Origin: Denitromonas iodatirespirans
GTDB lineage: Bacteria > Pseudomonadota > Gammaproteobacteria > Burkholderiales > Rhodocyclaceae
DNA: 64,000 nucleotides
NCBI RefSeq assembly: GCF_018524365.1
Contig: NZ_JAEKFT010000011.1
Span: forward strand, 1-64,000
Direction: 5' to 3'
In this document: positions 9,212 through 19,200 of the stretch, piece by piece
How positions within the stretch are numbered: the stretch's first letter is position 1
Layout: the number at the start of each line of letters is the position of its first letter
Made by a program: the position numbers and the translations under genes
Notes under the pieces: generated by a model
What the model was told of the DNA's origin: nothing
What the model saw: only the letters and a program-made list of their open reading frames with translations
Databases searched by the model: none

Positions 9212-9952
9212 ATGAGTGAATCCACCGAACTGCCGCCGCGCCGCGCCGTCGTCCTGCTCTCCGGCGGGCTCGATTCGGCCACCTGCCTCGCCATCGCCCG
9301 CGAACAGGGCTTCGAGTGCTACGCCCTGTCCGTCGCCTACGGTCAGCGCCATGCCGCCGAGCTGACCGCCTCCAAGCGCGTCGCCGACAGCCTGGGCGCC
9401 GCCGAGCATCGCCTGGCGCGCGTCGGCCTGGGCCAGTTCGGCGGCTCGGCGCTGACCGACCCCACCATCGACATCCCGATCGACGCCCGCGGCACCCAAG
9501 CGTCACCGATCCCGGTCACCTATGTGCCGGCGCGCAACACCGTGATGCTGTCGATCGCCCTAGCCTGGGCCGAAGTGCTCGGCGCCCGCGACATCTTCGT
9601 CGGCGTCAACGCGGTCGACTACTCCGGCTATCCGGACTGCCGGCCTGAATACATCCAGGCCTTCGAAACCATGGCCAATCTGGCCACCAAGGCCGGCGTC
9701 GAAGGCGAACGCCTGACGATCCACGCACCGCTCATTTCGCTGAGCAAGGCCGAGATCATCCGCCGCGGCAACGCGCTGGGCGTCGACTACGCGCAGACCG
9801 TCACCTGCTACCAGGCCGACGACGGCGGTCGCGCCTGCGGCCGTTGCGAAGCCTGCCGCCTGCGCCGCGCCGGCTTTCTCGACGCCGGCGTGGACGACCC
9901 CACCCGCTACATCGGTGGCAAACCTCCCGAAATTTCTCTCGGATCGCCTTGA
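9212..9952 (+). CDS. queC: QueC, 7-cyano-7-deazaguanine synthase
   Basis: An ATP-dependent enzyme that makes preQ0 from carboxydeazaguanine and ammonia. The PP-loop SGGLDS is at residues 17-22, and the zinc-binding cysteines are in VTCYQAD and [13 protein letters not shown] near the C-terminus. It is 246 aa from the ATG at 9212. Its stop codon lies inside the -35 box of the tRNA-Lys promoter. Confidence 0.96.
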   Translation: MSESTELPPRRAVVLLSGGLDSATCLAIAREQGFECYALSVAYGQRHAAELTASKRVADSLGAAEHRLARVGLGQFGGSALTDPTIDIPIDARGTQASPIPVTYVPARNTVMLSIALAWAEVLGARDIFVGVNAVDYSGYPDCRPEYIQAFETMANLATKAGVEGERLTIHAPLISLSKAEIIRRGNALGVDYAQTVTCYQADDGGRACGRCEACRLRRAGFLDAGVDDPTRYIGGKPPEISLGSP

Positions 9953-9977
9953 CAGGGTAGGGATCGGTTCCTATAAT
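9949..9977 (+). promoter_or_regulatory. Consensus sigma-70 promoter of tRNA-Lys
   Basis: TTGACA (9949-9954) and TATAAT (9972-9977) are both perfect consensus hexamers separated by 17 bp, 15 bp before the mature tRNA. The TGA stop of queC (9950-9952) is embedded in the -35 hexamer. Confidence 0.92.
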
Positions 9978-9991
9978 TCGCGCTTCCTTAC

Positions 9992-10067
9992 GGGTCGTTA
10001 GCTCAGTTGGTAGAGCAGCGGACTTTTAATCCGTTGGTCGCGTGTTCGAGCCACGCACGGCCTACCA
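9992..10067 (+). tRNA. tRNA-Lys (UUU)
   Basis: A 76-nt cloverleaf with CCA encoded. The acceptor stem is GGGTCGT with ACGGCCT, the D arm contains TAGCTCAGTTGGTAGAGC, the anticodon loop is CTTTTAA with TTT at 10025-10027, and the T loop is TTCGAGC. The discriminator is A at 10064. It has its own promoter and a terminator directly downstream. Confidence 0.97.
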
Positions 10068-10076
10068 GGACACCAA

Positions 10077-10111
10077 GGGCCGAGTCGAAAGACTCGGCCC
10101 TTTCCGTTTTT
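10077..10111 (+). terminator. Rho-independent terminator of tRNA-Lys
   Basis: A 10-bp perfect stem (GGGCCGAGTC with GACTCGGCCC) closed by a GAAA tetraloop, followed by TTTCCGTTTTT. It starts 9 bp after the tRNA CCA end. Confidence 0.93.
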
Positions 10112-10182
10112 ACCGCCCCGAATCGCGCCGCCCTGGCCGCCCTACGCTGTTGTGCGCATGCGCGCCGGCCCGCGCGACCGGT

Positions 10183-13100
10183 ATGCTATCGGGCGTGCCG
10201 AACACCACTGCCACCCCCTCTCCGTCACCGCTTGCCGACGACGCCCGCCGCGCGCCGGCGCAGCGTGTCATCAAGGTGCGGCGCGACTACAACAGCTGGG
10301 TGGCGCGCGAGACGCTGGAAGACTACGCGCTGCGCTTCACGCCACACAGCTTCCGCAAGTGGTCGGAGATGCGCGTCGCCAACACCGCCTTCGGCGCCTC
10401 GGCCTTCCTGGTGCTGGAGGCGGTGGGCGGTGCGTTGCTGGTCAGCTACGGTTTCTGGAACGCGTTCTGGGCGATCCTCGCCACCGGGCTGATCATCTTC
10501 CTGGCCGGCGTGCCGATCAGCCAGTACGCCGCCCGCTACGGGCTGGACATGGACCTGCTCACCCGCGGCGCCGGCTTCGGCTACCTGGGCTCGACCATCA
10601 CCTCGCTGATCTACGCCAGCTTCACCTTCATTTTCTTCGCCCTCGAGGCGGCGATCATGGCCTATGCGCTGGAGCTGGCGCTGGACATCCCGCCGGCCTG
10701 GGGCTACCTGATCTGCGCGCTGGTGGTGATCCCGCTGGTGACCCATGGCGTGACCGTCATCAGCTGGCTGCAGGTGGTCACCCAGCCGCTGTGGATCGTG
10801 CTGCTGGTGGTGCCTTTCGTCTATGTGCTGGGCGAGAACCCCGGCGTGCTCGCCGGCCTGGTCGCCTACCCCGGCACCGACGGCCAGCACGGCCGTTTCG
10901 ACCTGCTCGGCTTCGGCGCGGCGCTCACCGTCGGCATCGCGTTGATCACCCAGATGGGCGAACAGGTGGACTACCTGCGCTTCATGCCCGAGCGCACCGC
11001 GCGCAATCGCCGCCGGTGGACGCTGGCGGTGCTCATCGGCGGGCCGGGCTGGGTGGTGCCGGGGGTCATCAAGATGCTCGGCGGCGCCATGCTGGCCTAT
11101 CTGGCGATCAGCCATGCGGTGCCGCCGGAGCGCGCGCTCGATCCCAACCAGATGTACCTGGTGGCCTACGAATACGTCTTTTCCGATCACCGCTGGGCGG
11201 TGGCCGCCACCTTGGCGCTGGTGGTGGTATCGCAGCTCAAGATCAACGTCACCAATGCCTACGCCGGCTCGCTGGCATGGTCGAACTTCTTCGCGCGGTT
11301 GACGCACAGCCATCCGGGCCGGGTGGTGTGGGTGGTGTTCAACACCGGCATCGCGCTGGCGCTGATGGAGCTGGACGTGTTCCAGGCGCTGGGGCGGGTG
11401 CTCGGGCTGTATTCGAACATCGCCATCTCCTGGCTGATGGTGGTGGTGGCCGACCTGGTCATCAACAAGCCGCTGGGGCTGTCGCCGCCGGGCATCGAGT
11501 TCAAGCGCGCCCATCTCTACGACATCAACCCGGTCGGCGTGGGCGCCATGCTGCTCGCCTCGGCGCTGTCGGTGGCGGCCTACTTCGGCCTCTTCGGCGA
11601 CGGCGCCCAGGCCTTCTCGGCACTGATCGCGCTGGTCACCGCGCTGGTAGCCTCGCCCCTGATCGCCTGGGCCACCGGCGGGCGCTACTACATCGCGCGC
11701 ACGCCCGACACGTTTGACGCACACAGCTGCCGCTGCGTGATCTGCGAGCGCGAGTACGAGGCCGACGACATCTCGCGCTGCCCGGCCTACGGCGGCCCGA
11801 TCTGCTCGCTGTGCTGCTCGCTCGACGCCCGCTGCCACGATCAGTGCAAGCCGCATGCGCGCCTGTCGTCGCAATGGACCGCAGCCATGCAGCGCCTGCT
11901 GCCCGAGCGCCTGTGGCCGTATCTGGACAGCGGCCTGGGGCACTACCTGATGCTGATGGCGGTGATCCTGCCCTTCCTCGCCTTGCTGCTGGGCATGCTC
12001 TACTACCAGGAGCTGCGGGTGCCGGGCGAGGCGGCGGCCACGGTCGGCCCGGCGCTGGGCGCGGCCCTGCTCAAAGTGTTTGCCGCGCTGGTGCTGGTCA
12101 GCGCGGTGGTGGCCTGGTGGCTGGTGCTCACGCACAAGAGCCGCCAGGTGGCGCAGGAGGAGTCCAATCGCCAGACCGCATTGCTGATGCAGGAGATCGA
12201 AGATCACCGCCGCACCGACGACGCGCTGCAGCAGGCCAAGCAGGTGGCCGAGCTGGCCAACCAGGCCAAGAGCCGCTACATCACTGCCATCAGCCATGAG
12301 CTGCGCACCCCGCTCAATTCGATTCTCGGCTATGCGCAGATTCTCGACGGCGACGAGGCCATTCCGCCGCAGCGGCGGCAGGCGATCAGTGTCATCCGCA
12401 GGAGCGGCGACCACCTGCTGTCGTTGATCGAGGGCACGCTCGACATCGCCCGCATCGAGGGCGGCAAGCTCACGCTCGAGCCGCGCGCCATCGACTTCCC
12501 CGCCTTCCTGCACCAGATCGTGCGCATGTTCGAGCTGCAGGCCACCCGCAAGGATCTGAGCTTCGACTACCAGCCGCAGGGCACGCTGCCGGCCGTGGTG
12601 CGGGCCGACGAGAAGCGGCTGCGCCAGATCCTCATCAACCTGCTCGGCAACGCGGTCAAGTTCACCGAGCGTGGCGGCGTGCGCTTCGGCGTGCACTACG
12701 CACGCGAGATGGGCACCTTCACCATCGAAGACAGCGGCCCGGGCATCGCCGAGGCGGACATCGAGCGCGTGTTCGAACCTTTCGGCCGCGGCAGCACCGC
12801 GGGCAAGACCGGCGGCGCCGGCCTGGGGCTGACCATCAGCCGCATGTTCGCCGACGTGATGGGCGGCGAGCTCAAGCTCGACCGCAGCGCCACCGCCGGC
12901 ACCCGCTTCATCGTGCGCCTGTTTCTGCCGCAGATGCATGGCGCCGAGGCGGCCATGCCGCAGGCACCGCGCCAGCGCACCGGCTACGAAGGCCCGCGCA
13001 AGCGCATCCTGATCGTCGACAACGAGCGCGATGACCGCGAGATGCTCGCCGGCATCCTCGAATTCCTCGGCTTCAAGGTCACGCAGGCCGCCTCGGGGCT

Positions 13101-13608
13101 GGAATGCCTCAAGCTGCTCGACGCCTTCCAGCCCGACCTCATCTTCATGGATCTGGCCATGCCCGGCATCGACGGCTGGGAGAGCATCCGCCGCATCCGC
13201 CAGGGCAAGGCGCGCGAGGTGAACATCGCCGTACTCTCGGCCAACGCCTTCGACAAGGGCCTGGACAACGATGTCGGCCTGCCGCCCGAAGACTTCATTC
13301 TCAAGCCCTTCAAGATGGACGCCCTGCTCGACTGGATCGGCCAGCGACTCGGCCTGACCTGGACGCACAAAGCCGAGGCCTCGCCACCGCCCCCGCCGGG
13401 CACCCTCGTCATGCCGCCCGACGATGCGCTCGACGCGCTCGCCGACGCGGTCGAGATGGGCTATGTGCGCGGCATCCTCGCCCAGCTCGACGCCATCGAA
13501 GCACGCGATGCGCGCTACGCGCCTTTTGCCGAACGCATCCGCCAGATGGCCACCGCCTTCGAGTTCGATGCCATCATGCATCTCATTTCGCAGGATGCCG
13601 ATGTCTGA
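10183..13608 (+). CDS. NCS1-like permease fused to a hybrid histidine kinase
   Basis: A 1141-aa membrane sensor. Residues about 25-510 resemble an NCS1 (purine/cytosine/allantoin-type) permease with roughly twelve hydrophobic helices; LLTRGAGFGYLGSTITSL is a recognisable block. A Cys-rich segment follows at about 516-560 (CRCVICEREYEADD...CSLCCSLDARCHDQC), a possible metal-binding module. Then come two more helices, a coiled coil, and HisKA with phospho-acceptor His705 (SHELRTP). HATPase (NLLGNAVKF, DSGPGIAE, GGAGLGL) and a receiver with Asp990 (FMDLAMPG) complete it. Kinase catalytic motifs look intact. I chose ATG 10183 because earlier in-frame codons run into the terminator and tRNA; GTG 10195 is possible. 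It overlaps the next regulator gene by 8 bp. The ligand is unknown; a purine-derived compound or urea is inferred from the family and neighbours. Confidence 0.85.
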   Translation: MLSGVPNTTATPSPSPLADDARRAPAQRVIKVRRDYNSWVARETLEDYALRFTPHSFRKWSEMRVANTAFGASAFLVLEAVGGALLVSYGFWNAFWAILATGLIIFLAGVPISQYAARYGLDMDLLTRGAGFGYLGSTITSLIYASFTFIFFALEAAIMAYALELALDIPPAWGYLICALVVIPLVTHGVTVISWLQVVTQPLWIVLLVVPFVYVLGENPGVLAGLVAYPGTDGQHGRFDLLGFGAALTVGIALITQMGEQVDYLRFMPERTARNRRRWTLAVLIGGPGWVVPGVIKMLGGAMLAYLAISHAVPPERALDPNQMYLVAYEYVFSDHRWAVAATLALVVVSQLKINVTNAYAGSLAWSNFFARLTHSHPGRVVWVVFNTGIALALMELDVFQALGRVLGLYSNIAISWLMVVVADLVINKPLGLSPPGIEFKRAHLYDINPVGVGAMLLASALSVAAYFGLFGDGAQAFSALIALVTALVASPLIAWATGGRYYIARTPDTFDAHSCRCVICEREYEADDISRCPAYGGPICSLCCSLDARCHDQCKPHARLSSQWTAAMQRLLPERLWPYLDSGLGHYLMLMAVILPFLALLLGMLYYQELRVPGEAAATVGPALGAALLKVFAALVLVSAVVAWWLVLTHKSRQVAQEESNRQTALLMQEIEDHRRTDDALQQAKQVAELANQAKSRYITAISHELRTPLNSILGYAQILDGDEAIPPQRRQAISVIRRSGDHLLSLIEGTLDIARIEGGKLTLEPRAIDFPAFLHQIVRMFELQATRKDLSFDYQPQGTLPAVVRADEKRLRQILINLLGNAVKFTERGGVRFGVHYAREMGTFTIEDSGPGIAEADIERVFEPFGRGSTAGKTGGAGLGLTISRMFADVMGGELKLDRSATAGTRFIVRLFLPQMHGAEAAMPQAPRQRTGYEGPRKRILIVDNERDDREMLAGILEFLGFKVTQAASGLECLKLLDAFQPDLIFMDLAMPGIDGWESIRRIRQGKAREVNIAVLSANAFDKGLDNDVGLPPEDFILKPFKMDALLDWIGQRLGLTWTHKAEASPPPPPGTLVMPPDDALDALADAVEMGYVRGILAQLDAIEARDARYAPFAERIRQMATAFEFDAIMHLISQDADV

Positions 13609-14527
13609 GCCCGCCGCCCCGCGTGTCGTCCTGATCGTCGACGACATCCCCGACAACCTCGCGCTGCTGCATGATGCGCTCGACGCGGCCGGCTATGCCG
13701 TGCTGGTCGCCACCGACGGCCCCTCGGCACTGGCCCGCGCGGCACGCCAGCAGCCCGACGTGATCCTGCTCGACGCGCTGATGCCGGGCATGGACGGCTT
13801 CGAGGTGGCGCGCCGGCTCAAGGCCGACTTCGGCACCGCGCACATTCCCATCGTCTTCATGACCGGCCTCACCGAGACCGAGCATGTGGTCGCCGCCTTC
13901 GACGCCGGCGGCATCGACTATGTCACCAAGCCCATCCGCCCGCCCGAGGTGCTGGCCCGCATCGCCGCCCACATGCACGGCGCGCGGCAGATGTCGTTGG
14001 CGCGCAACGCGCTCGACGCCAGCGGCCAGGCCACCGTGGCGGTGCGCCTGTCCACCGGCGCGCTGGTGTGGCAAACGCCGCTGGCCCGCCGCCTGCTGGC
14101 CGACTTCCTCGGCACCGAGACCGAGCGCGCGCCGCGCCAGCTGCTGCAATGGATCGAATCGGCCGCCGCCACCCGCAGCGACGGCCGTGCGCCGCTGCCG
14201 CTGTCGCTCAGTGCCGGCGACCGGCGGCTGACCTTCAACCTGCACGAGCAGACGCCCGACGGCGAATGGCTGCTCGGCCTGCGCGAAGAGTCCGACCGCG
14301 CCAGCATCGACGCCCTGCTGCCGGCCTTCGGCCTGACCGCGCGCGAGGCCGAGGTGCTGTACTGGGTGAGCAAGGGCAAGACCAACCGCGACGTCGGCGA
14401 CATCCTCGGCCTGTCGCCGCGCACGGTGCACAAGCACCTCGAGCACATCTTCGCCAAGCTCGGCGTCGAAACCCGCACCGCCGCCGCCACCCTGGCGATC
14501 AACAAGCTGAAGACCGGCGGCGACTGA
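13601..14527 (+). CDS. Response regulator, receiver plus LuxR-type HTH
   Basis: 308 aa. The receiver domain spans residues about 8-125, with the acidic pair in VDDIPDN, phospho-acceptor Asp58 (LLDALMPGMDGFE), and Lys110 in YVTKP. The middle, about 130-235, is a divergent sensor-like region. The C-terminal LuxR/NarL HTH lies at about 243-303 (LTAREAEVLYWVSKGKTNRDVGDILGLS, RTVHKHLEHIF). The start overlaps the kinase gene, so the two form a two-component pair with a phosphorelay option through the kinase's own receiver. ATG 13595 is an alternative start. Target promoters are not identifiable here; urt, alc/allA and ure are candidates by proximity. Confidence 0.92.
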   Translation: MSEPAAPRVVLIVDDIPDNLALLHDALDAAGYAVLVATDGPSALARAARQQPDVILLDALMPGMDGFEVARRLKADFGTAHIPIVFMTGLTETEHVVAAFDAGGIDYVTKPIRPPEVLARIAAHMHGARQMSLARNALDASGQATVAVRLSTGALVWQTPLARRLLADFLGTETERAPRQLLQWIESAAATRSDGRAPLPLSLSAGDRRLTFNLHEQTPDGEWLLGLREESDRASIDALLPAFGLTAREAEVLYWVSKGKTNRDVGDILGLSPRTVHKHLEHIFAKLGVETRTAAATLAINKLKTGGD

Positions 14528-14713
14528 GCCTCCCGCGCCGTGGCGGCCGCCGCACCGACAAGGCGGTCAGCCGCGCCGTCTATAGTTCCTAGAGACACCT
14601 GCCACACACAACCGGTAGCGAGCCCATGCCGGCCGGGGCGACCTTGCTTGGCGCGCGACAGTGCCCCTGCTTCCCGCTCCGCCATGACTCGCCCGACAGC
14701 CGAAGGAGAGGGC

Positions 14714-16249
14714 ATGCGCACGACCCTTGGCCGGCCGGACACGCACCGGCACCCGACGGGCCCGAACGACACGCCAGCCCGCCCGTATCTACCCGGTGCG
14801 CAAAGCCCCCATCGCGCACCGATACCCCCCGACGGACCGATCCCGGCGACCCTGCGGATGACCCCGCCCGGCGATCCGCTCGAAGCGCAGGCCGACCATG
14901 TCGCCGCGCAGGTCATGCGCATGGCGCTGCCACCGACGTTTCCGCCACCACCGCACGGACCATCGGGCCCGGCCACCGTCGATCGTGCGCGGACGCCCCC
15001 GATCGCCACCGCAAGCGCGGCGGGCAGCCTGGACGTCGAGCCCGCGGCCAGCGGCGTGGCCGAGGTCGTGCGTGCACCGGGCACGCCGCTGGACCGACGC
15101 ACGCGCGACTGGTTCGAACCCCGCTTCGGCCATGATTTCGGCGACGTCCGCATTCATGCCGACGCGTCGGCAGCGGCATCGGCCCAGGCCCTGGATGCGC
15201 ACGCCTACACCACCGGCAGACATGTGGTGCTGTCACGCGATGCGCCGTCGCTGGACAGTGCATCGGGCAAGCAGCTGCTGGCCCATGAACTGACCCATGT
15301 CGTCCAGCAGCGCAGCGCCAGGCAGCGCACCGGCCGGATCGTGGCGCGCCAGAAGAAAGGCCAGCCGAAGGGCGATCAGGTGATGAGCTGGTCGACACCG
15401 CATGCCGACCCGCCAGTAATCGCGCAGGTGTTTTTCGCCACCAACAGCACGGCGCTCACCGACGACGACAAGCAGGCCCTGCAGCGGGTGGTCGATGCCA
15501 TCAATGCCCACAAGGGCGCGCTGCTGCCGGCCATGAAGATCGAGTTCGAAGGCTACGCGGACCCGCGCAGTACCAGCTACAAAGGAGGCAACGGCAAGCT
15601 CGCCTATGACCGCGCGGAATCCTGCGAGGGCTACCTCCGCACCCACCTCTCGGCCAAGGGGAGGTCAAACGTCATCCTCAAGTCGAAGTCGAAAGGCGTG
15701 GACCGGGCCTTGAAGCAGTTCCCCCATCGCTACCAGCGCATGGTGTTGGTCTACGTGGACGAGCGCATCCCACCCAAAAAGGAACGGCGCCCCGCCAAGT
15801 CGTGCAAGAGCGCCAAGCAGCGGTGCCGCAACATCCTCAGCGCCCATGCCAAGCGCTTCACCCAGACCGAGCAGCGGCACCTCTCCCACCTGTTGAAGGA
15901 CGCAACGACCCAGGACGGCTTTCTCAATGCGCTCGATCCGGAACTGATCAAGATCGCCTACGGCCTCCTCGGCGAGATGACGGAGAAGGAAGCCGAGGCC
16001 TTCGTCAACCGCTTCAAGGTATGCACCGATCTGAAACACCATTCCTTCGCGGGTCCGGATGCGACCGACGAGGACGTCATCCAGGCGCTCAAAGGGCTGC
16101 ACGAGCGCATCGACGGCGCGCTGGACCATCTGGTCCAGGGCTCTGCCAAAGACACCATGGGCGGGGGCGGCAATGGACGCCGCGTCGCCCTGAACAAGTA
16201 CGTTGCCAAGGCACGCACGGTGTCGAACAGCATCTATTTCAAATGGTGA
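14714..16249 (+). CDS. DUF4157 (eCIS core-like) plus OmpA-like protein
   Basis: A 511-aa protein. The Pro-rich N-terminus contains GDPLEAQADHVAAQVM (53-68). A DUF4157 domain spans about 124-200 with FEPRFGHDFGDVRIHAD and the zinc-protease-like HELTH at 191-195. An OmpA-like segment lies at about 234-350 (VFFATNSTALTDDDKQAL, EFEGYADPRS, LAYDRAES). Residues 360-511 match nothing I know and are rich in Lys and His. No signal peptide is visible. The start ATG 14714 has AAGGAG five bases upstream; ATG 14684 is weaker. DUF4157 proteins often accompany extracellular contractile injection systems or are toxin carriers, but no injection-system gene is in this window. It converges with the GGDEF-EAL gene, 15 bp apart. 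Confidence 0.8.
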   Translation: MRTTLGRPDTHRHPTGPNDTPARPYLPGAQSPHRAPIPPDGPIPATLRMTPPGDPLEAQADHVAAQVMRMALPPTFPPPPHGPSGPATVDRARTPPIATASAAGSLDVEPAASGVAEVVRAPGTPLDRRTRDWFEPRFGHDFGDVRIHADASAAASAQALDAHAYTTGRHVVLSRDAPSLDSASGKQLLAHELTHVVQQRSARQRTGRIVARQKKGQPKGDQVMSWSTPHADPPVIAQVFFATNSTALTDDDKQALQRVVDAINAHKGALLPAMKIEFEGYADPRSTSYKGGNGKLAYDRAESCEGYLRTHLSAKGRSNVILKSKSKGVDRALKQFPHRYQRMVLVYVDERIPPKKERRPAKSCKSAKQRCRNILSAHAKRFTQTEQRHLSHLLKDATTQDGFLNALDPELIKIAYGLLGEMTEKEAEAFVNRFKVCTDLKHHSFAGPDATDEDVIQALKGLHERIDGALDHLVQGSAKDTMGGGGNGRRVALNKYVAKARTVSNSIYFKW

Positions 16250-16264
16250 GCGCCGCGCGCGCCC

Positions 16265-19200
16265 TCAAGCGGCGACGACGCCATCGGCCCTTTCCGGATC
16301 GCTGCCGAACAGGTCGATGAACGCCTCCGGCGGCATCGGCTTGCCGAAATAGTAGCCCTGGCACTCGTCGCAGCCCTCCTGCGCCAGGATGTCCCGCTGC
16401 TCGCATGTCTCCACCCCTTCGGCGATGGTGCGCAAACCGAGGCCCCGCGCCAGCGCGATGATGGTGCGGACGATCTCGCGGTCGTCCGGATCGTCCGCGA
16501 TGTCGCGCACGAAGGAGCGGTCGATCTTCAAGCGATGGAGATTGAGCTGCTTGAGGTAGGCGAGCGACGAATACCCCGTGCCGAAATCGTCGATGGACAG
16601 TTTGACGCCCTGCCGGTGCAGGCAGTTGATGATGTCGACCGCCGTGACCGGATCGTCCATGGCGACCCGCTCGGTCAGTTCGAGCTCCAGGCTCGACGAC
16701 GCCAGCGCATTCTGTTCGAGAATGCGCTGGACGGTCTCGGCCAGATTGCGCTGACGGAACTGAACCACCGACAGGTTGACCGCCATGGTCAGCGGCGGCA
16801 GCCCTGCGCGCTCCCAGGCCTTGGCCTGACCGATGGCGGTCTGCAGCGCCCATTCGCCGATCGCCAGAACCTGGCCGCTGTCCTCGGCGATCGGGATGAA
16901 TTCGGCCGGCGACACGATGCCGAATTCCGGGCTGTGCCAGCGCATCAGCGCCTCGCAGCCGATGATCTGCCCGGAACGGAGGTCGATCTGCGGCTGATAG
17001 TGCAAGGCCAGCTGATCGCGCTCCAAGGCGTGGCGCAGGGCGTTTTCCAGCTGCAGCACCCGGTTCGCACGTACATACATTTCCGGGGTGAAGAAGCGGA
17101 AGGTATTGCGCCCGTCCTGCTTGGCCCGGTACATGGCCGAATCCGCATTCTTGATCAGCACCCCCGCCCCATCGCCATCGGCCGGGTACATGCTGATGCC
17201 GATGCTGGGGGTGACCGACAATTCGTGCGCACCGACCAGAAACGATTCCGCGAGCACGTCGATGATCTTGCCGGCCACATGCGCGGCGCCATCGCTGTCC
17301 GCGCCGGGCAACAGGAGGATGAACTCGTCGCCGCCGAGCCGCGACACGGTATCTTCGGCGCGTTTGATGCGCTCGAGACGCCGCGCCGTCTCAACCAGCA
17401 CCTCGTCGCCGACATGGTGGCCGAGCGAATCGTTGATGTTCTTGAAGCGGTCGAGATCGAGAAACAGCACGCCCAAGGGCTGCTGCTCACGCTGGGCATG
17501 GGAGATGGCCTGCGCGATGCGGTCGTTGAACAGTGAGCGGTTGGGCAGTTCGGTCAGGGCATCGAAGTAGGCCAGCTGCCGGATATGCTGCTCCGCCTCC
17601 TTGTGCTGGCTGATGTCCCGGCAGATGCAGATGTAGTTGCTCACCATGCCATGCGTATCGAGCACGGCGCTGACGGAAATGAAGGCTGGATACAGCTCGC
17701 CCCTGCGACGCCGGTTCTGGACCTCCCCCTGCCACTGGCCGTTGCCGTCGACCTGGCGCCAGATGCCGGACCACAGCTGGCGATGCTGGTCGCTGTCGAG
17801 TGCCCCCTCGGACAGCTCGGACAGTCGCCGGCCAAGCAACTCGTGGGGGGCATAGCCGCTCACGACGCAATAGGCACGATTGGCCGACAGGATGCGCCGC
17901 TCGGTATCGAAGATGAGAATTCCCTCGGCGCTCTGCTCGAAGACCTGGGCGCTGAGCTCCACCTGCGCCTGGGCGCGCTTGCGCGCCGAGATATCGCTGA
18001 AAACCGCCACCGCGCCATGGGCGCCGCCGGACCGATCCTGCAGCGGACGCGCGTTGACACTCAGCCACCGCCCCTCCGGAATCGCGTCGTTGCAGGCGTA
18101 GATTTCCACGTCGTCGCACGACTCGCCGCGGATCGCGCGGGCCAGGGGAAGGTCGCATGCCGGATAGCGCGTCACCTTGTCGTCGAGATACAAGCCGAAC
18201 CGATCCGGCGCCATGCGCCCTTCGGGCAGCTCGTCGGTCAGATTCAGCACCCGTCGGGCCACGGGGTTGATCAACAGCAGCTCGCTGGATGCGTTCGCCA
18301 CCACCACCCCATCGCCCATGCTGTCCAGGACCGACTGCAAAATGCCCCGCTGTCGGGTCAGTTCGTCGCGCGATCGCTCCAGACTCAGATTGGTTTGCGA
18401 GAGCAGGCCGAGCGAGTGGCGCAAGCGGCGCTGCAGATACATCGTCACGGCCAGCGCTGCGATGCTGAGCACGAGCACGACGATCAGCCACCGCCGCTGG
18501 AGATTCTGCTCATGCAACTGGGCGTTCTGTTGCTCGCTCAGACGCTCCAGCGCCTCAATGTGCCGTTTGTTGCTTTCCTCGCGGTAGCGCTGGGTCAGCT
18601 CCATGACGCGACCGCTGATACGGACCTGCTCGTCCTCCCGGGTCACGGCCGCCGACTGTGTGGCCAGCTCGAAGGCGCGACGATGATCGCCCTGGGCCGC
18701 AGCAATCTGGGCCATCCGGTCCAGGCTTCGCGCCGCGTACACCGGCAGGCCGATGTTGCGGGCAATCGCATCCGCCTGCTCGGCATCGCCCATCGCCGCG
18801 TCGAGATCGTGGAGCGCTTCGTGATAGTTGCTGCGGGTGAAATACACCCACCACATGCCGATCCGGTTGTTGTGCTGTGCATGGATCTCCAGCACCTGAC
18901 CCATGGCTTCCAACGCTTCGGCGTGGCGACCCTGGTCGCGCAGGTTTTCGGCCAGCGTAAAGAGTCCGTGGCCGAGGTAGAACGGCCCTCCGACCTCCCG
19001 GTGCAAGGCGACCGATTGGCGCAACATGGGCTCTGCGGCCTTGGCGCCATCCAGTTTTCCGAGCATGGCGGCCATACCGTTCAAGGCACTCGCCTCGAGC
19101 TTGCGGGAGGGAATCTGCCGGGCGCTATCGCGCATGCGCGTGAAATGCTCCAGCGCCTCCCGCTTGCGATGCGTCTGATCGAAGGCCACTGCCAGCGCAT

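Noticed and set aside
10225-13656. 1143-codon open frame antisense to the permease-kinase gene
   Set aside because: High-GC codon bias opens the opposite strand. Its translation is His/Gln/Arg-rich without domains, while the plus strand has a complete domain order.
16250-16264. Bidirectional terminator between the DUF4157 and GGDEF-EAL genes
   Set aside because: The 15-bp gap has no stem with a U tract.
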